Shown: positions 13,868-25,196, counted from the first letter of the stretch. The stretch: 47,955 nt of DNA from Lichina pygmaea (GCA_963422465.1 OY730176.1:1-47955); one strand, 5' to 3'. Notes: generated from the letters alone by a model not told the origin. Translations and numbers: made by a program.

Positions 13868-16806
13868 TGTATTTAGCTTTAATTTTCTTACCTTTATTAG
13901 GATCAATAGTTTCGGGTTTATTTGGTAGAAAAGTAGGTATTACAGGAGCACAAATAATAACAACTAATTGTATAATATTTACAACATTTTTTTCATTAAT
14001 TGCTTTTATAGAAGTAGGTATTAATAATATACCTGTATCAATACATCTTTTTAGATGAATAGATTCTGAATTGCTAAATGTATCTTGAGGATTTAATTTT
14101 GACACTTTAACAGTATCTATGTTGATACCTGTATTAATAGTTTCTTCTTTAGTACATATATATTCCATAGATTATATGAGTAATGATCCACATAATCAAA
14201 GATTTTTTAGTTATTTAAGTTTATTCACTTTTATGATGATCATTCTTGTAACAGCAAATAACTATTTACTTATGTTTGTAGGATGAGAGGGTGTAGGTGT
14301 TTGTTCATATCTTTTAGTAAATTTTTGATATACGAGAATAGCAGCAAATCAAAGTTCCATTTCAGCTTTTTTAACAAATAGGGTTGGAGATTGTTTTTTA
14401 ACTATAGGTATCTTCGCTATATTATGGTTATTTGGTAATATAGATTATTCTACTGTGTTTTCATTAGCTCCTTATTTAAATGAAAATATTATTACTATAA
14501 TAGGTATTTGTTTATTAATAGGTGCAATGGCTAAAAGTTCACAAGTAGGATTGCATGTTTGATTGCCAATGGCAATGGAAGGTCCCACACCTGTTTCTGC
14601 TTTAATACATGCCGCGACAATGGTTACAGCAGGTGTTTATTTATTAATGCGGACATCTCCTTTAATAGAATATAGCTCAACAGTATTAATAATATCTTTA
14701 TGAATAGGAGCAATTACTACTATATTTAGTTCTCTTATAGGCTTATTTCAAGAAGATATTAAAAAAATAATAGCATACTCAACTATGAGTCAATTAGGTA
14801 TGATGGTTATAGCAGTAGGTATATCTTGTTACAATATTGCTTTATTTCATTTAGTTAATCATGCCTTTTATAAAGGACTTTTATTCCTAGGAGCTGGTTC
14901 TGTTATACATGCTGTATTAGATGATCAAGATATTAGAAAATACGGAGGATTGTTAAAGTTTTTACCTTTAACTTATTCAGCTATGTTAATAGCTTCTCTT
15001 AGTTTAGTTGCTTTTCCTTTCATGACAGGTTTTTATTCTAAAGACTTTATAATTGAATCTGCTTATGGACAATTCTTTTTTTCTAGTATTGTTGTTTATT
15101 TTATTGCTATTATAGGTGCTATCTTTACTACCTTGTATTCTGTTAAAGTATTATACTTAACTTTTTTAACTAAACCCAATGGATCTGCAGTAGTTTACTA
15201 TAAAAATTTTTATCTAGATTATACTTATAAACTAAGAAAATCAACTATGTGAATATACATACTATCTCCTATTAATAATTATATTTATGGATATACTAAA
15301 AAGAATAAATTAGCGATTAACTTTATAATAAAGGATATTGAAGAAGGTAATATATTTATGACTTTACCTTTAATAATTTTGGCTGTTTTTTCTATATTTT
15401 TTGGATTTGTTACTAAAGATATTTTCATAGGATTAGGTTCTAATTTTTTTGCTGATAACAGTCTATTTTTTCATCCTTTACATGAAATTTTTTTAGATAC
15501 TGAATTCGCTCTTTCTTCTTTATTTAAATTATTACCTATATTGTTTACTATGTTTATTTCTGTTATATCTATAGTGTTATCAGAATTTTTTCCAAGTTTT
15601 ATTCTTTACTTTAAATTTTCTACTTTTGGCTATAATTTATTTAGTTTTTTAAATCAACGGTTTTTAATTGAACTATTATATAATAAATATATTACTATTC
15701 TTATTTTAAACTTAGCAAGCCAAACAACTAAAATTTTAGACAAAGGTTCTGTAGAATTAATAGGGCCTATTGGTTTTGAAAAGGGGTTCCTTTTTTTAAG
15801 CAAAAATCTCTCTAGTTTGGACACCGGTGTTATAACATCTTATGCTTTATATATTTTAATAGGTTTACTTGCTTATTTATTAATACCTTCTTTATATTTA
15901 ATTGATAATTGTTTATTATTATTTATTGTATTTGCTTTAATCACTACGTTTAATTATGCTGCTATAAAAAAAGCTAAAGACTATATTACTATAGAAATAA
16001 CTGTAATAAAATGACAATTCCATTTATTTTTAATAAATAATCAATGAATAATTATTTTATTAAACTTTACAGTAAAGATAGTATATAGTATAGTTAATAT
16101 TATATGTAATTATAAAGGTTATAATTTACCAGATAATATATTTGGTTTAACTATTAATGATTCTAACAAGGATTATATTACTGGTTCTAACACTGATTCT
16201 AACACGGGTTATAATTTACCAGGGAATAATAGTGTTTTAACTATGAATGCTCCTAACACGGGTTATATTCCTGGTTCTAACACTGGTTCTAACACGGGTT
16301 CTAACACTGGTTCTAACACTGGTTATAATACTGGTTCTAATCCTGGTTCTAACTCTGGTTCTAACATGGGTACTAGTTCTCAACAACCTTCTTCTACGAC
16401 TAATAATTTAGATGTAACGCTTAAATTATCTACTATGGAGGAAAGAGTACTAACATCTTCAGGTGTCGGTCAACCACCTATTAATAATCCTAATAATCCA
16501 GGGCAAAACATTAGTGTTGTTCAACGTCTTAATGGTATTTGTGATTATTTTATTGCCTTGAAGAAACATATGTATGAGTTTGAAGGTTTAGCTAGAAAAA
16601 GTCCAGTCTCAGTAAGTCATGCAGGTCTTAACCACGCTAATAAAAGTATTGTTGAACAGGTTATCTTAAGAAATCCAACATCTGTGTCTTGCCGTAGTTT
16701 AGTAGGAGCAGGGTCTGATCCTAACACTCGAATATGAGGAGCTGTTAGTGTAACTAAACCCCTGATTAGAATGTTAGAGGAAGAAAGAGATAGATTACAA
16801 AATTAA
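13867..16806 (+). CDS. nad5: NADH dehydrogenase subunit 5 with 300-residue C-terminal extension
   Basis: Encodes 979 residues against about 660-690 for the family. The N-terminal part is ordinary Nad5 with the antiporter-like core ([14 protein letters not shown], the [10 protein letters not shown] helix, L-V-N-H-A-F-Y-K-G). After the last expected helix (about residue 680, position 15900) the frame continues through two TGA-Trp codons, further hydrophobic segments, an M-N-A-P junction at residue 793 (16243), seven or more S-N-T-G-type repeats (16165-16370), and a soluble domain rich in Leu, Glu and Arg to the TAA at 16804. Nothing interrupts the frame. Whether the tail is cleaved cannot be told from sequence. 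Confidence 0.93.
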
Positions 16807-16883
16807 ATTTCATAATTAATAATGATTTGATAAAACAAAAAAAAAAAATACTATTTATTTTAAATTTTTAGTTCTTAAATTTA

Positions 16884-17040
16884 AATAACCTGACTTTTAT
16901 AAACTATATGAAAAAAAGCAGATCCCTCTTGTATATTAATGCTGTATAAACAAGGGAAACAAGAGGAAATAAAGAGGAGAAGAATATTAATAAAACTATT
17001 ACTATTAATGTTTAAAGCCTCACTACCCTTATACAAAAAA
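16884..17040 (+). repeat. spacer element, copy C
   Basis: Third copy of the structured spacer element, preceded by TTTTTAGTTCTTAAATTTAAA as in copy B and followed after about 25 bases by the native cox2 leader. The order element-then-leader is the same as at 10634-11221, so the duplicated unit spans both. Confidence 0.88.
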
Positions 17041-17064
17041 AACAATATTTTTGTTTTTTTTTTA

Positions 17065-17465
17065 ATACAAAAAAGTATTTCTTTTACACTTATGAGTTTA
17101 AGTTAGTAATAAAGAGTTATTAATTACATAACAATAATACTTAAAACACTTTAAGATATAAAAAATATCTTAATATTATATGGTTTTCTTATGTTATAAC
17201 AGCTGCTCTGGTTTTATATTTGGCTTTCTCAATATATTATACTATATATATTAAATATAAGATATATTATAATATAAAAATAAAAAGTTACCCTTACACT
17301 AGCAGGACAATTAGCTAAAACTAGAGTGATTTCTAGTTTGAGGTATAAAAGCTTATATTTTGCAAAATACCTTTGCAAATGAACCGAATCCTACTTCTGC
17401 GTAAAAGAATTTATTTACTATATAGTAAATATCATGTTTTACAACTAAATAAAAAAAAATTATTT
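17065..17465 (+). promoter_or_regulatory. cox2 5' leader (duplicated upstream of the cox1 3' half)
   Basis: About 400 bases in front of the cox2 ATG, retained almost unchanged at 10784-11184. In fungi, mitochondrial mRNA leaders are binding sites for nucleus-encoded translational activators, so conservation as a block suggests a functional leader. It has several stem-forming stretches (TTAAGATATAAAAAATATCTTAA, CTAGAGTGATTTCTAG). Confidence 0.6.
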
Positions 17466-18230
17466 ATGATAGCTTTTTTCAAATTTTTGGAGTTTACTTT
17501 TGTTGAATATTGTGATGCACCTAGACCATGAGGTGTTTATTTTCAAGACAGTGCTAGTCCACAAATGGAAGGTTTAGTGGAATTACATGACGATATATTG
17601 TTTTATTTATTTATTATATTATTTATAGTAAGTTGAATACTACTTTCTATAATAACAAACTACAGTAATACTAAATCACCTATTTCATATAAATATATTA
17701 ATCATGGAACATTAATTGAAATAATATGAACACTTAGTCCAGGTATAATTTTATTACTTATATCTTTTCCTTCTTTTAAATTAATATATTTAATGGATGA
17801 GGTAAGTGACCCTTCTATGTCTATAATAGCAGAAGGTCACCAATGATATTGAACTTATCAATATTGTGATTTTATAACTGATGAAGGCGAATTAATAGAA
17901 TTTGATTCCTATTTAGTACCAGAAAGTGAATTACAAGATGGAGGTTTAAGGTTGTTAGATGTAGATAATAGACTTATTTTACCAGAAGATTCACATATTA
18001 GACTTATTACTATAAGTGCTGATGTGATACATAGCTTTGCTTGTCCTGCTTTAGGTATAAAATGTGATGCTTATCCTGGCCGTTTAAATCAATCTTCCAT
18101 TTTTATAAACCGAGAAAGTATCTTTTATGGTCAATGTTCTGAATTGTGCGGTGTTTTACATAGCTCTATGCCTATTGTCATAGAATCTGTGTCTGTTGAG
18201 AAATTTTGCTCGTGACTAGAAGAGCAGTAG
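17466..18230 (+). CDS. cox2: cytochrome c oxidase subunit 2
   Basis: Encodes 254 residues. After a leader of about 17 residues (M-I-A-F-F-K-F..., probably a cleaved presequence as in other fungi) comes D-A-P-R-P-W-G-V-Y-F-Q-D, two membrane helices, the aromatic electron-entry region H-Q-W-Y-W-T-Y, and the CuA domain with its ligands in A-D-V-I-H-S-F and C-S-E-L-C-G-V-L-H-S-S-M. The end at TAG 18228 is normal and there is no tail. An in-frame ATG at 17379 would add 29 residues; 17466 is chosen because it gives a leader of typical size. Confidence 0.95.
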
Positions 18231-18390
18231 TTAATAATAACATACTTTTTTCTTATATACATAAATGTAAAGATATTGTTTCTCTTTTAGAATATACAAT
18301 ACATAGATATTTTTAAAATAATAAAAAAGATTACTCCTAATCCTAATCCGAATCTTAAACCTTAAGACAAAATATATAAAAAAAATTACA

Positions 18391-20022
18391 ATGCTATTCT
18401 TGATATTAATAATAATACTACTATTATCTATAGCCGTCACTTTAAGACGAGACCTTACTATCCTCTATTCTAGAACTACTATGGTTATATTAATATACTG
18501 TGCATTAATATCTATATCCGGCGTATCTCTAATATATTTAGGGAAATGTATAGGATTATTTGGTGATTTATTTCACCTTACAAACTTTGAATTTGGGGAA
18601 ATGGAGAAAAAAAAAAGTTCAATTTTAGATATATTAATTAAAAAAACAAATTATCTAAATAGTGCGGACTTACTTTCTCTATTTAGCCCAAAAATAAAAA
18701 TACTGGTAAATTATACATCTAATTTAAATATAGATAAAATATATTTAGAATTTAAGGTTTTTATATTAAAATATAATGATGGAGAGGCTCTAATAGATTG
18801 TGTTTACTCTTTTTTAATGCTTATTTTTATCTTTGTTAAAAGTATTACAGTTAATAGTGATTCTACTGATAATAATACCTACTTAATGACTAAAGGAGAA
18901 CCTAAAGATTCAGATAACTCAACCGTACATACTACAACAGGTACAAATAACACAGGATCTAGTTCTGCTGAAATAAATAAAGTAGAACAAGAACAAGATA
19001 AAAAATCAGAATTTGAAGCTGAAGATTCAGGAAAAGATTCAGACAGAGTTATTACAGAAGGTAAATCTGAAGTAGTTGAATCACCAGAAGAGACAGAAAA
19101 TAAAATTGAAATAAAATCAGTTATTAATACACAAGATATATTAAAAAAAGATGATAAAACAAATACCTCTGAACAACATATTGAATCAGAATCAGAACAA
19201 GTACCTTTATCTAAAAATAAAGGTAAAGCCAAGGCTGATTTTAACACTCCTTATACTGAAGACTCTAGTTATGAAAATGAAAGTCCAAGGAGAAAAAGGA
19301 AATTTAGTGAAATTTCCGCTGATAAACAGGGAGAACAAGAACATATTGAAGAACAATCAGAATCAGAACAAGTACCTTTATCTAAAAATAAAGGTAAAGC
19401 CAAGGCTGATTTTAACACTCCTTATACTGAATACTGAGGACACGAAGTTTCATCAGAAAAATGTAAACCTAGTGTAATTTCTGCTGATGAACAGGATAAA
19501 ATTAATTATGCAAAAGAGCAGTGAAAAAAAGAGCAAATAGATGGTGATTATGTACTTGCACAACTTTTGGCTGAGCAAGATTCTAAAAGAAATAATCCCC
19601 AATTAGATGAAGTTCAAAGAGAGAATGAAAGAGTAAGAGATATAAAAAGACAATTAAAGTTAGATGAAACTCTAGTAAAAGTAGCAGAGAATAAATTAGA
19701 TAGTGATAGTGAAAATGTAAAAACTTATTCAGATACTGATAGTGATATTGTAGACACTAATACAGTAAATTCTGAAGATGATGAAAAAACTGTCAATAAA
19801 AAATTGCGATTGCAAGAGTTAGATGAAAAACTTAGAATGGAAAAAATAGATCATGATATAGCAGTAGAAGTGCAACAAGCCGAACGTGAGGCCTTTTTCT
19901 CAGATTATTATAAACCTCAAGCTTCTAGTTCTAATAATAATAATAGTTCTGAACCTCAAGCTTCTAGTTCTTATAATGATAGATCTAAAGCTTCTAGTTC
20001 TAAAAGTAATAGACCTAAGTAG
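18391..20022 (+). CDS. chimeric orphan ORF: copied nad2 start fused to acidic protein
   Basis: Encodes 543 residues. Residues 1-62 and the DNA at 18391-18576 are a near copy of the nad2 start (25262-25443). After F-G-D-L-F-H the sequence switches to unrelated material: a Lys-rich stretch, a further membrane helix around residues 130-150, then a long Ser/Thr/Asp/Glu-rich region. A stretch of about 25 residues (...V-P-L-S-K-N-K-G-K-A-K-A-D-F...) occurs twice (19186-19260 and 19359-19433). Next come a charged coiled-coil-like part and a Gln-Ala-Ser-Ser-Ser repeat tail. Two internal TGA codons are read as Trp. It lies between cox2 and cob on the coding strand. The plan (membrane helices then charged tail) matches the extensions on cox1, nad5 and nad3. 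Function unknown. Confidence 0.8.
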
Positions 20023-20848
20023 TTTAAAGTCTTTTCCATTCTTGATTTTTTTTTATAATCTTTAAAATTTTTTATGTAAAATATACTCTTTTTTAAAAAT
20101 CTTACTAATATTGCAGAATGTAACCATAGAATTAATGCGGTATCTACAAAAATCAACCAATAGGGTGGATCTAATAATTAAAGGGAAAACAACAATAAGT
20201 GTAATAACTTTCTTTTTACACTTATATAATATAACTGGTCATAATAACACGAGTCATATCCAAAGTGTTATAACTAGCAACAGTGAGAATAATATTAATT
20301 AGAATTTGAGCTAGTATATATGAAAATTTTTACTAAGTGGTAAATTCTAATTAATATATCAAGAGAGGGTAGGTTATAAACAATGCTTATTTTATATATA
20401 GCTATTTTAATTAACACTAATTGTACTATTTTGCTATGTTATTTAATATAGCTCTTCTTTTTTGTTTTCATTTAAAATTGAAAAATTATAGCTATATGTA
20501 TTATACATGACTAGTTACTTTATAAAGTATTGCTATAAAATAATACAAAAACAAAAACAAAAACAAAAAAAAACAAAAAAAAACAAAAAAAACAAACAAA
20601 AAACAAAAAACAAAAACAAAAACAGATTACTATATATATTAAAAGGCTAACTAACTATGTTAGACCTCTAAAAAGTTTTTAATTAATAATATCAATACGT
20701 AAACCCTAAATATGTATAAAGATATCTTTATAATATTTATTATTAATAACAATCTTTCTATATATGTATATTTAAACTATATTAAATAAAGACAATTAGA
20801 TTTAAGGTTGTATTTAATTAAACCTTAATAAACATTATTTTTAATAAT
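20023..20848. other. spacer before cob
   Basis: About 825 bases. It contains a copy of the 3' end of nad3 (20111-20182), an (ACAAAAA)n low-complexity tract (20545-20624) and otherwise AT-rich sequence. No intact gene is seen. Confidence 0.7.
20111..20182 (+). pseudogene. copy of the last 72 bp of nad3
   Basis: Matches 27864-27935 (C-terminal tail of the extended nad3 including its TAA) with about six differences. One creates TAG in the original frame (CAATAG for CAATTG), so it is not a functional end. Together with the nad2 start at 18391, it means the orphan ORF is bracketed by copies of the two ends of the nad2-nad3 unit. Confidence 0.85.
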
Positions 20849-22138
20849 ATGAGAAATTTAAAAAGTCACCCTTTATTAAGATTTATTAATTCTTATCTAA
20901 TAGATTCTCCGCAGCCATCCAACATTAGCTATTTATGAAATTTTGGTTCTTTATTAGCATTTTGTTTAATAATACAAATAGTCACAGGTGTTATATTAGC
21001 TATGCATTATAACCCTAGTGTATTAGATGCATTTAACTCTGTAGAGCATATAATGCGAGATGTAAACAATGGGTGGTTAATACGCTACTTACATGCTAAT
21101 ACTGCTTCAGCTTTCTTTTTTTTAGTTTATCTTCACATAGGTAGAGGTTTATACTATGGATCTTATAAAGCCCCAAGAACATTAGTATGAACTATAGGTA
21201 CTGTCATTTTTGTTTTAATGATGGGTACTGCTTTCCTGGGTTACTATAATAGCCCAAAATGATTTAAATTAGATTTAAATTTTTTATTTAATGGTTTTAT
21301 CGAAAGCAATATTTATATTACAATTAGCTTATTTTTATTTATAATTAATTTTATTATATTTTACTTGGATGATTTAAAATTATCATCTTTTTATCCTATT
21401 AAGAGCTTTCAAATCTTTTCTTTTATTAATTTATTATTTGTATTAATAATAGCTATGTCAAATTCAATTAATATAATAGATATGGTATCTTATGCTAATG
21501 ATAAAAATAATGATTTTAACAAACATGGGCATATAGGTATAGATAAAGAAGCGGGAAAGGCAATAGGTCAAGGTTTAAATACTATTGGTAGTCAAATAGG
21601 TTTGAGTGCTACAATAGCGGGTGTATCTACCGCTGTAGGTAAAGGTATTTCTAAAAGTTCTCTACCTCGTTTACAAAAAGCTGGGGTTATATTAGGCGCC
21701 GGCTTAATAGGAGGGTTAAGTCATTCTAAAATAAGTACTATAAATAGAAATAGTATTTTACAAGAAAACCTTGGAAATAATTCTTCTAGTAATTCTTCTA
21801 ATATAAATTCAAATATAACTAAATTTATAGATGATGGTATACAATCTAGTCCTATACAAGATTTATTCTTAAATTTAGAAATAACAAACTATATATGTAT
21901 TAGTTTAATAATAATATTAATAATACAAATTTTATTTAAATTTTATATTAAAGATGTTATATTTTTAAACTTATCTAATTTATTAGGTGTAAATGTAAAT
22001 AATAAATTACAATACTACATTAATAAAATTATTAGTTTAAATAAAAAAAATGAGTACTATTTATATATGATTAATTTTAATAACACTAATAATAGGTTTG
22101 TCCTTTTCTGGTTATGCTTGTCATGATTTATATACTAA
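20849..22138 (+). CDS. exon-fused intron ORF in cob: membrane and glycine-zipper protein
   Basis: If cob exon 1 is not spliced, its frame reads on through 298 intron codons (21242-22138), crossing TGA-Trp codons, to TAA. The intron part has two or three hydrophobic helices, then a Gly/Ala-rich segment of about 70 residues (21545-21725, with G-Q-G-L-N-T-I-G and [11 protein letters not shown] patterns), a Ser/Asn linker and another membrane segment. Exon-fused ORFs in group I introns are normally homing endonucleases; this one shows no LAGLIDADG or GIY-YIG motif. I do not recognise a defined function. A similar Gly/Ala pattern occurs in membrane-inserting proteins, but that is only a composition match. 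Confidence 0.65.
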
Positions 22139-24739
22139 TTTAGATAGTTACATAGCTGTACATAATAATATAAAAAAGTAAAAAAAAATAAAGGGTAAAA
22201 ATATGATTAATAAAAATATGATGAAAAAATATAAATTTAATATATTTCAATGCTTTTATATACAAAAAAGACATAATACTAGGTTGTGTCAATACAATAA
22301 TTTTTTAGATGAGTTTTTAAAAGAGTTAAAGCCTGTTTATATATATGAAAATATACACTTAGATGAAACAAGAAAAACAATAGTAAAAGAAACTAAAAAT
22401 CTTAGTGGTGTCTATCTTATTTTTAATAAAATAACCGGAGATTATTACATAGGATCAGCTTCTACTGACAGATTTTATCCTAGATTTTCTAATCATTTAT
22501 TATATTTTAGAGGAAGTAAAATATTAAAACATGCAGTAAGAAAATATGGTCTTTCTAATTTTGCATTTTTGATATTAGAATTATTTCCCGTAATAGTTAA
22601 TAAAGAAAATAATAAAAAGTTACTAGATATAGAAGATTTCTATTTAAAATCTTTATTACCTAATTATAATATATTAACTGAAGCTGGTTCAAGCTTTGGT
22701 TATAAACATACCGAATTAGATCGTATAAAAATGAAAACGAATTACAGTCTAGATCGTCGTGAATTAATAGGTAACTTAAATAGAAATAAAAATTTATCAG
22801 AAGAAACTAAAGAAAAGATGAGAGAAAAGGCTTTAAGAAGAGAAAAAGTACCTTTTTCGTATCAATCTTTATTAAATATGAAAAAAAAATCTAAGCCTTT
22901 AATTATTTATAACTTAGATTACACTGTTTTTGGAGAATACCCTAGTATAGTAGAAGCAGCTAAAAGTATAAATTGTAGTCAAAAAACAATAGCAAGAGCT
23001 TTAAAAACTGAAAAGAAAATATTAAAAAGACGTTTTATCGTTAAATACATTAAATAAAGAATTTAAGTTTAATTTAGATTATAGTCCCATGAGTTTTAAT
23101 TTCTATGCAATTTCTAAAAAAAAATAGAAATAAAGTGGAATAATCCGACAGGATTATTGAAGAAATATATATATTTCTTTGGCGACATTAGTGAAAACGA
23201 TCAAAGAGTTTAAAGCTAGAGATCGTCGGTTATATAGATAATCGCGACAGACTGGGTCACTAATGGGTGGCTGAAATGCTGCTTAATGCACAGTCGGAAT
23301 TTTTAATCAGTAATGATTAATAGAATATACAAATTCAAAGTTATTCTAGCTTTATATATATTATATATAAAGTAAATTTGTATGTATTGCCCTATGGGCA
23401 AATGTCCTTATGAGGTGCAACAGTTATAACTAATCTTATGAGTGCAATACCATGAATCGGGCAAGATATAGTTGAATTTATATGAGGAGGTTTTAGCGTA
23501 AATAATGCCACTTTAAATAGATTTTTTGCTTTACATTTTTTACTACCTTTTGTTTTAGCAGCTTTAGCCATAATGCATTTAATATCACTGCATGACAGTG
23601 CTGGTTCAGGTAATCCTTTAGGTATATCAGCAAACCCAGATAGATTAGCTTTTTCTCCTTATTATATATTTAAAGATTTAATTACTATTTTTCTTTTTAT
23701 ACTTTTATTATCTCTCTTTGTATTTTTTACGCCTAATTTTTTAGGTGATAGTGAAAATTATGTTATGGCTAACCCTATGCAAACACCCGCAGCTATAGTA
23801 CCTGAGTGATATCTTTTACCATTTTATGCTATCTTAAGATCTATACCTAATAAATTATTAGGTGTCATAGCTATGTTCTTCGCTATACTAATTTTATTAT
23901 TAATGCCTATTAATGATTTATCTAAATCAAGAGGTATACAATTTAAACCGTTAAGTAAAATAGTCTTTTTTTTATTTATAGGTAATTTTTTAATGTTAAT
24001 GGGATTAGGAGGTAAACATGTAGAATCTCCTTATATTGAATTAGGACTAATATCTACAGCTATATATTTTATATATTTCCTAATAACGCTACCTATTTTT
24101 AGTATACTAGAAAATAGTTTATTAGATTTTAATAAAAAGGTAGATATTGTTTTTAAAAAAAATAATAAATCAAATATTAACCTTTTTAATTTAAATATAT
24201 ATTTATTTAGACTAAAAAAGTTTTATACAAATTTAATATCTAATAAGAAAATTGCTATATTTTTAAATACATTTTATATTTTTATTTTATTTGTGTTTAT
24301 TTATATTATACTTTTAATTTTTACTAAATGTAATATTATAGATTTTCCTTATGGACTAATAGGAGTAGATTTTTCATTAGATGATACAGAGTATGATAAA
24401 TTAACATGACAAGAGGTGAATAAACTGAAAGAAAAATGTATATCAGACTATTTATTCCATAGACTTAAATTGTTACGATTTAGCAAAAAGGTTAGACATT
24501 ATCAAAAAGTTTGTAGTATATTTCATAGCTATCCAGGTATACCTAAAAAACTCCGTAGAAATGGAATGGGACATTTTCTTCAACCATGAGAGGTGTGAGA
24601 TGCAGAATATAGAGCATGAAAGGGGAGTTTTGATAGAATTTTACCTAAAATGAATCAAATTGATAAAGCTATTGTTAAGAAAATCTCAGAAAATCCTGAT
24701 CAGCTAAACCCTCGTGGTATATTACATAGACCTTTTTAA
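20849..24739 (+). CDS. cob: cytochrome b with 200-residue C-terminal extension
   Basis: Join 20849..21241 and 23381..24739, 583 residues against about 390 for the family. Exon 1 has the first pair of heme ligands (Y-L-H-A-N and Y-L-H-I-G-R-G). Exon 2 begins Y-V-L-P-Y-G-Q-M-S and has the second pair (L-H-F-L-L-P and I-M-H-L) and the Qo-site P-E-W. Native cytochrome b should end near residue 382 (S-L-L-D-F, about 24135). The frame then continues with a Lys/Asn-rich linker, one more membrane helix (about 24260-24330) and a soluble, basic and aromatic domain (L-R-R-N-G-M-G-H-F...) to TAA 24737. It is the core subunit of complex III. The splice site G-G-T^ and ^T-A-T keeps phase 0. Confidence 0.93.
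21242..23380 (+). mobile_element. group I intron in cob with two ORFs
   Basis: 2139 bases inserted in the G^Y-V-L-P-Y-G codons. The 5' exon ends in T (CTGGGT^TAC) and the intron ends in G (AAATTTG^TAT). The core at about 23150-23330 includes GCGACAGACTGGGTCACTAA and GCACAGTCGGA, typical of P7 and its partner. It carries an ORF fused to exon 1 and a freestanding GIY-YIG ORF. Confidence 0.85.
22203..23057 (+). CDS. GIY-YIG homing endonuclease of the cob intron
   Basis: 284 residues, starting at ATG 22203. The catalytic domain (about residues 65-160) is complete: G-V-Y-L-I then Y-Y-I-G-S, the Arg in R-F-Y-P-R-F-S-N-H, the metal-binding Glu in L-D-I-E-D-F-Y-L, and the closing P-N-Y-N-I-L. It is followed by G-Y-K-H-T-E-L...R-I-K-M-K and [13 protein letters not shown], characteristic of the DNA-binding NUMOD3 repeats, and a C-terminal helix-turn-helix-like segment ([10 protein letters not shown]). 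Nothing looks broken, so the intron may still be mobile. Only 64 bases separate it from the exon-fused ORF. Confidence 0.92.
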   Translation: MINKNMMKKYKFNIFQCFYIQKRHNTRLCQYNNFLDEFLKELKPVYIYENIHLDETRKTIVKETKNLSGVYLIFNKITGDYYIGSASTDRFYPRFSNHLLYFRGSKILKHAVRKYGLSNFAFLILELFPVIVNKENNKKLLDIEDFYLKSLLPNYNILTEAGSSFGYKHTELDRIKMKTNYSLDRRELIGNLNRNKNLSEETKEKMREKALRREKVPFSYQSLLNMKKKSKPLIIYNLDYTVFGEYPSIVEAAKSINCSQKTIARALKTEKKILKRRFIVKYIK

Positions 24740-24820
24740 AATTAAAAAAAATATATTACGACTATATAGCTCGTATATTGTATATTGTAAAAAGACATAT
24801 TATAAAAAAAAAAAAAACAA

Positions 24821-24988
24821 ATGCCTCAATTAATACCTTTTGATTTCATTAATCAAGTGACTTTTGGTTTTTTATTACTTATTATTCTGTTATATGGTTT
24901 TTCAAAATATATATTACCTAAATACATAGGTATCTATTTAACACGTTTATATATTAATAAAATAAGAGTTAATCTTTTTAATAAATAA
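24821..24988 (+). CDS. atp8: ATP synthase subunit 8
   Basis: 55 residues beginning M-P-Q-L-I-P-F-D-F and containing one membrane helix followed by a short basic tail, as in fungal Atp8 of the F0 stator. It starts at 24821, 81 bases after the cob stop, and is unusual in lying between cob and nad2; in many Pezizomycotina atp8 sits next to atp6. The size is normal. Confidence 0.93.
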   Translation: MPQLIPFDFINQVTFGFLLLIILLYGFSKYILPKYIGIYLTRLYINKIRVNLFNK

Positions 24989-25142
24989 AATATAAAAAAA
25001 TATAAAAAAAATATAAAAAAAAATACAAAGAAAATATAAAAAAAAAAATACAAAAAAAATATAAAAAACAAAAAAAAAAATATAAATAAAACAGATGTAG
25101 TATTAAATACTTAGTTTCACTAGATGATGTTCTAGGTTTTTT

Positions 25143-25196
25143 AAATCCAAATCCAAATCCAAATCCAAATCCAAATCCAAATCCAAATCCAAATCC
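25143..25196. repeat. (AAATCC)9 microsatellite
   Basis: Nine perfect tandem copies of a hexanucleotide just upstream of nad2. The spacer before it (24990-25080) is rich in (ATATAAAAAA) units. A degenerate AATCCTAATCCGAATC precedes the copied nad2 start at about 18337-18356, so the copy probably included this leader. Confidence 0.95.

Noticed and set aside
13851-14168. Minus-strand open frame opposite the start of nad5
   Set aside because: It is the antisense of a strongly conserved nad5 region and has no recognisable motif. The same applies to minus frames at 18879-19247, 28908-29186, 30399-30707 and 34133-34369.
22203-23057. GIY-YIG ORF as a host gene
   Set aside because: It lies within the cob intron, and its motifs and DNA-binding repeats are those of an intron homing endonuclease.
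25143-25196. Possible CRISPR-like array
   Set aside because: Nine directly adjacent 6-base units without spacers are a microsatellite.
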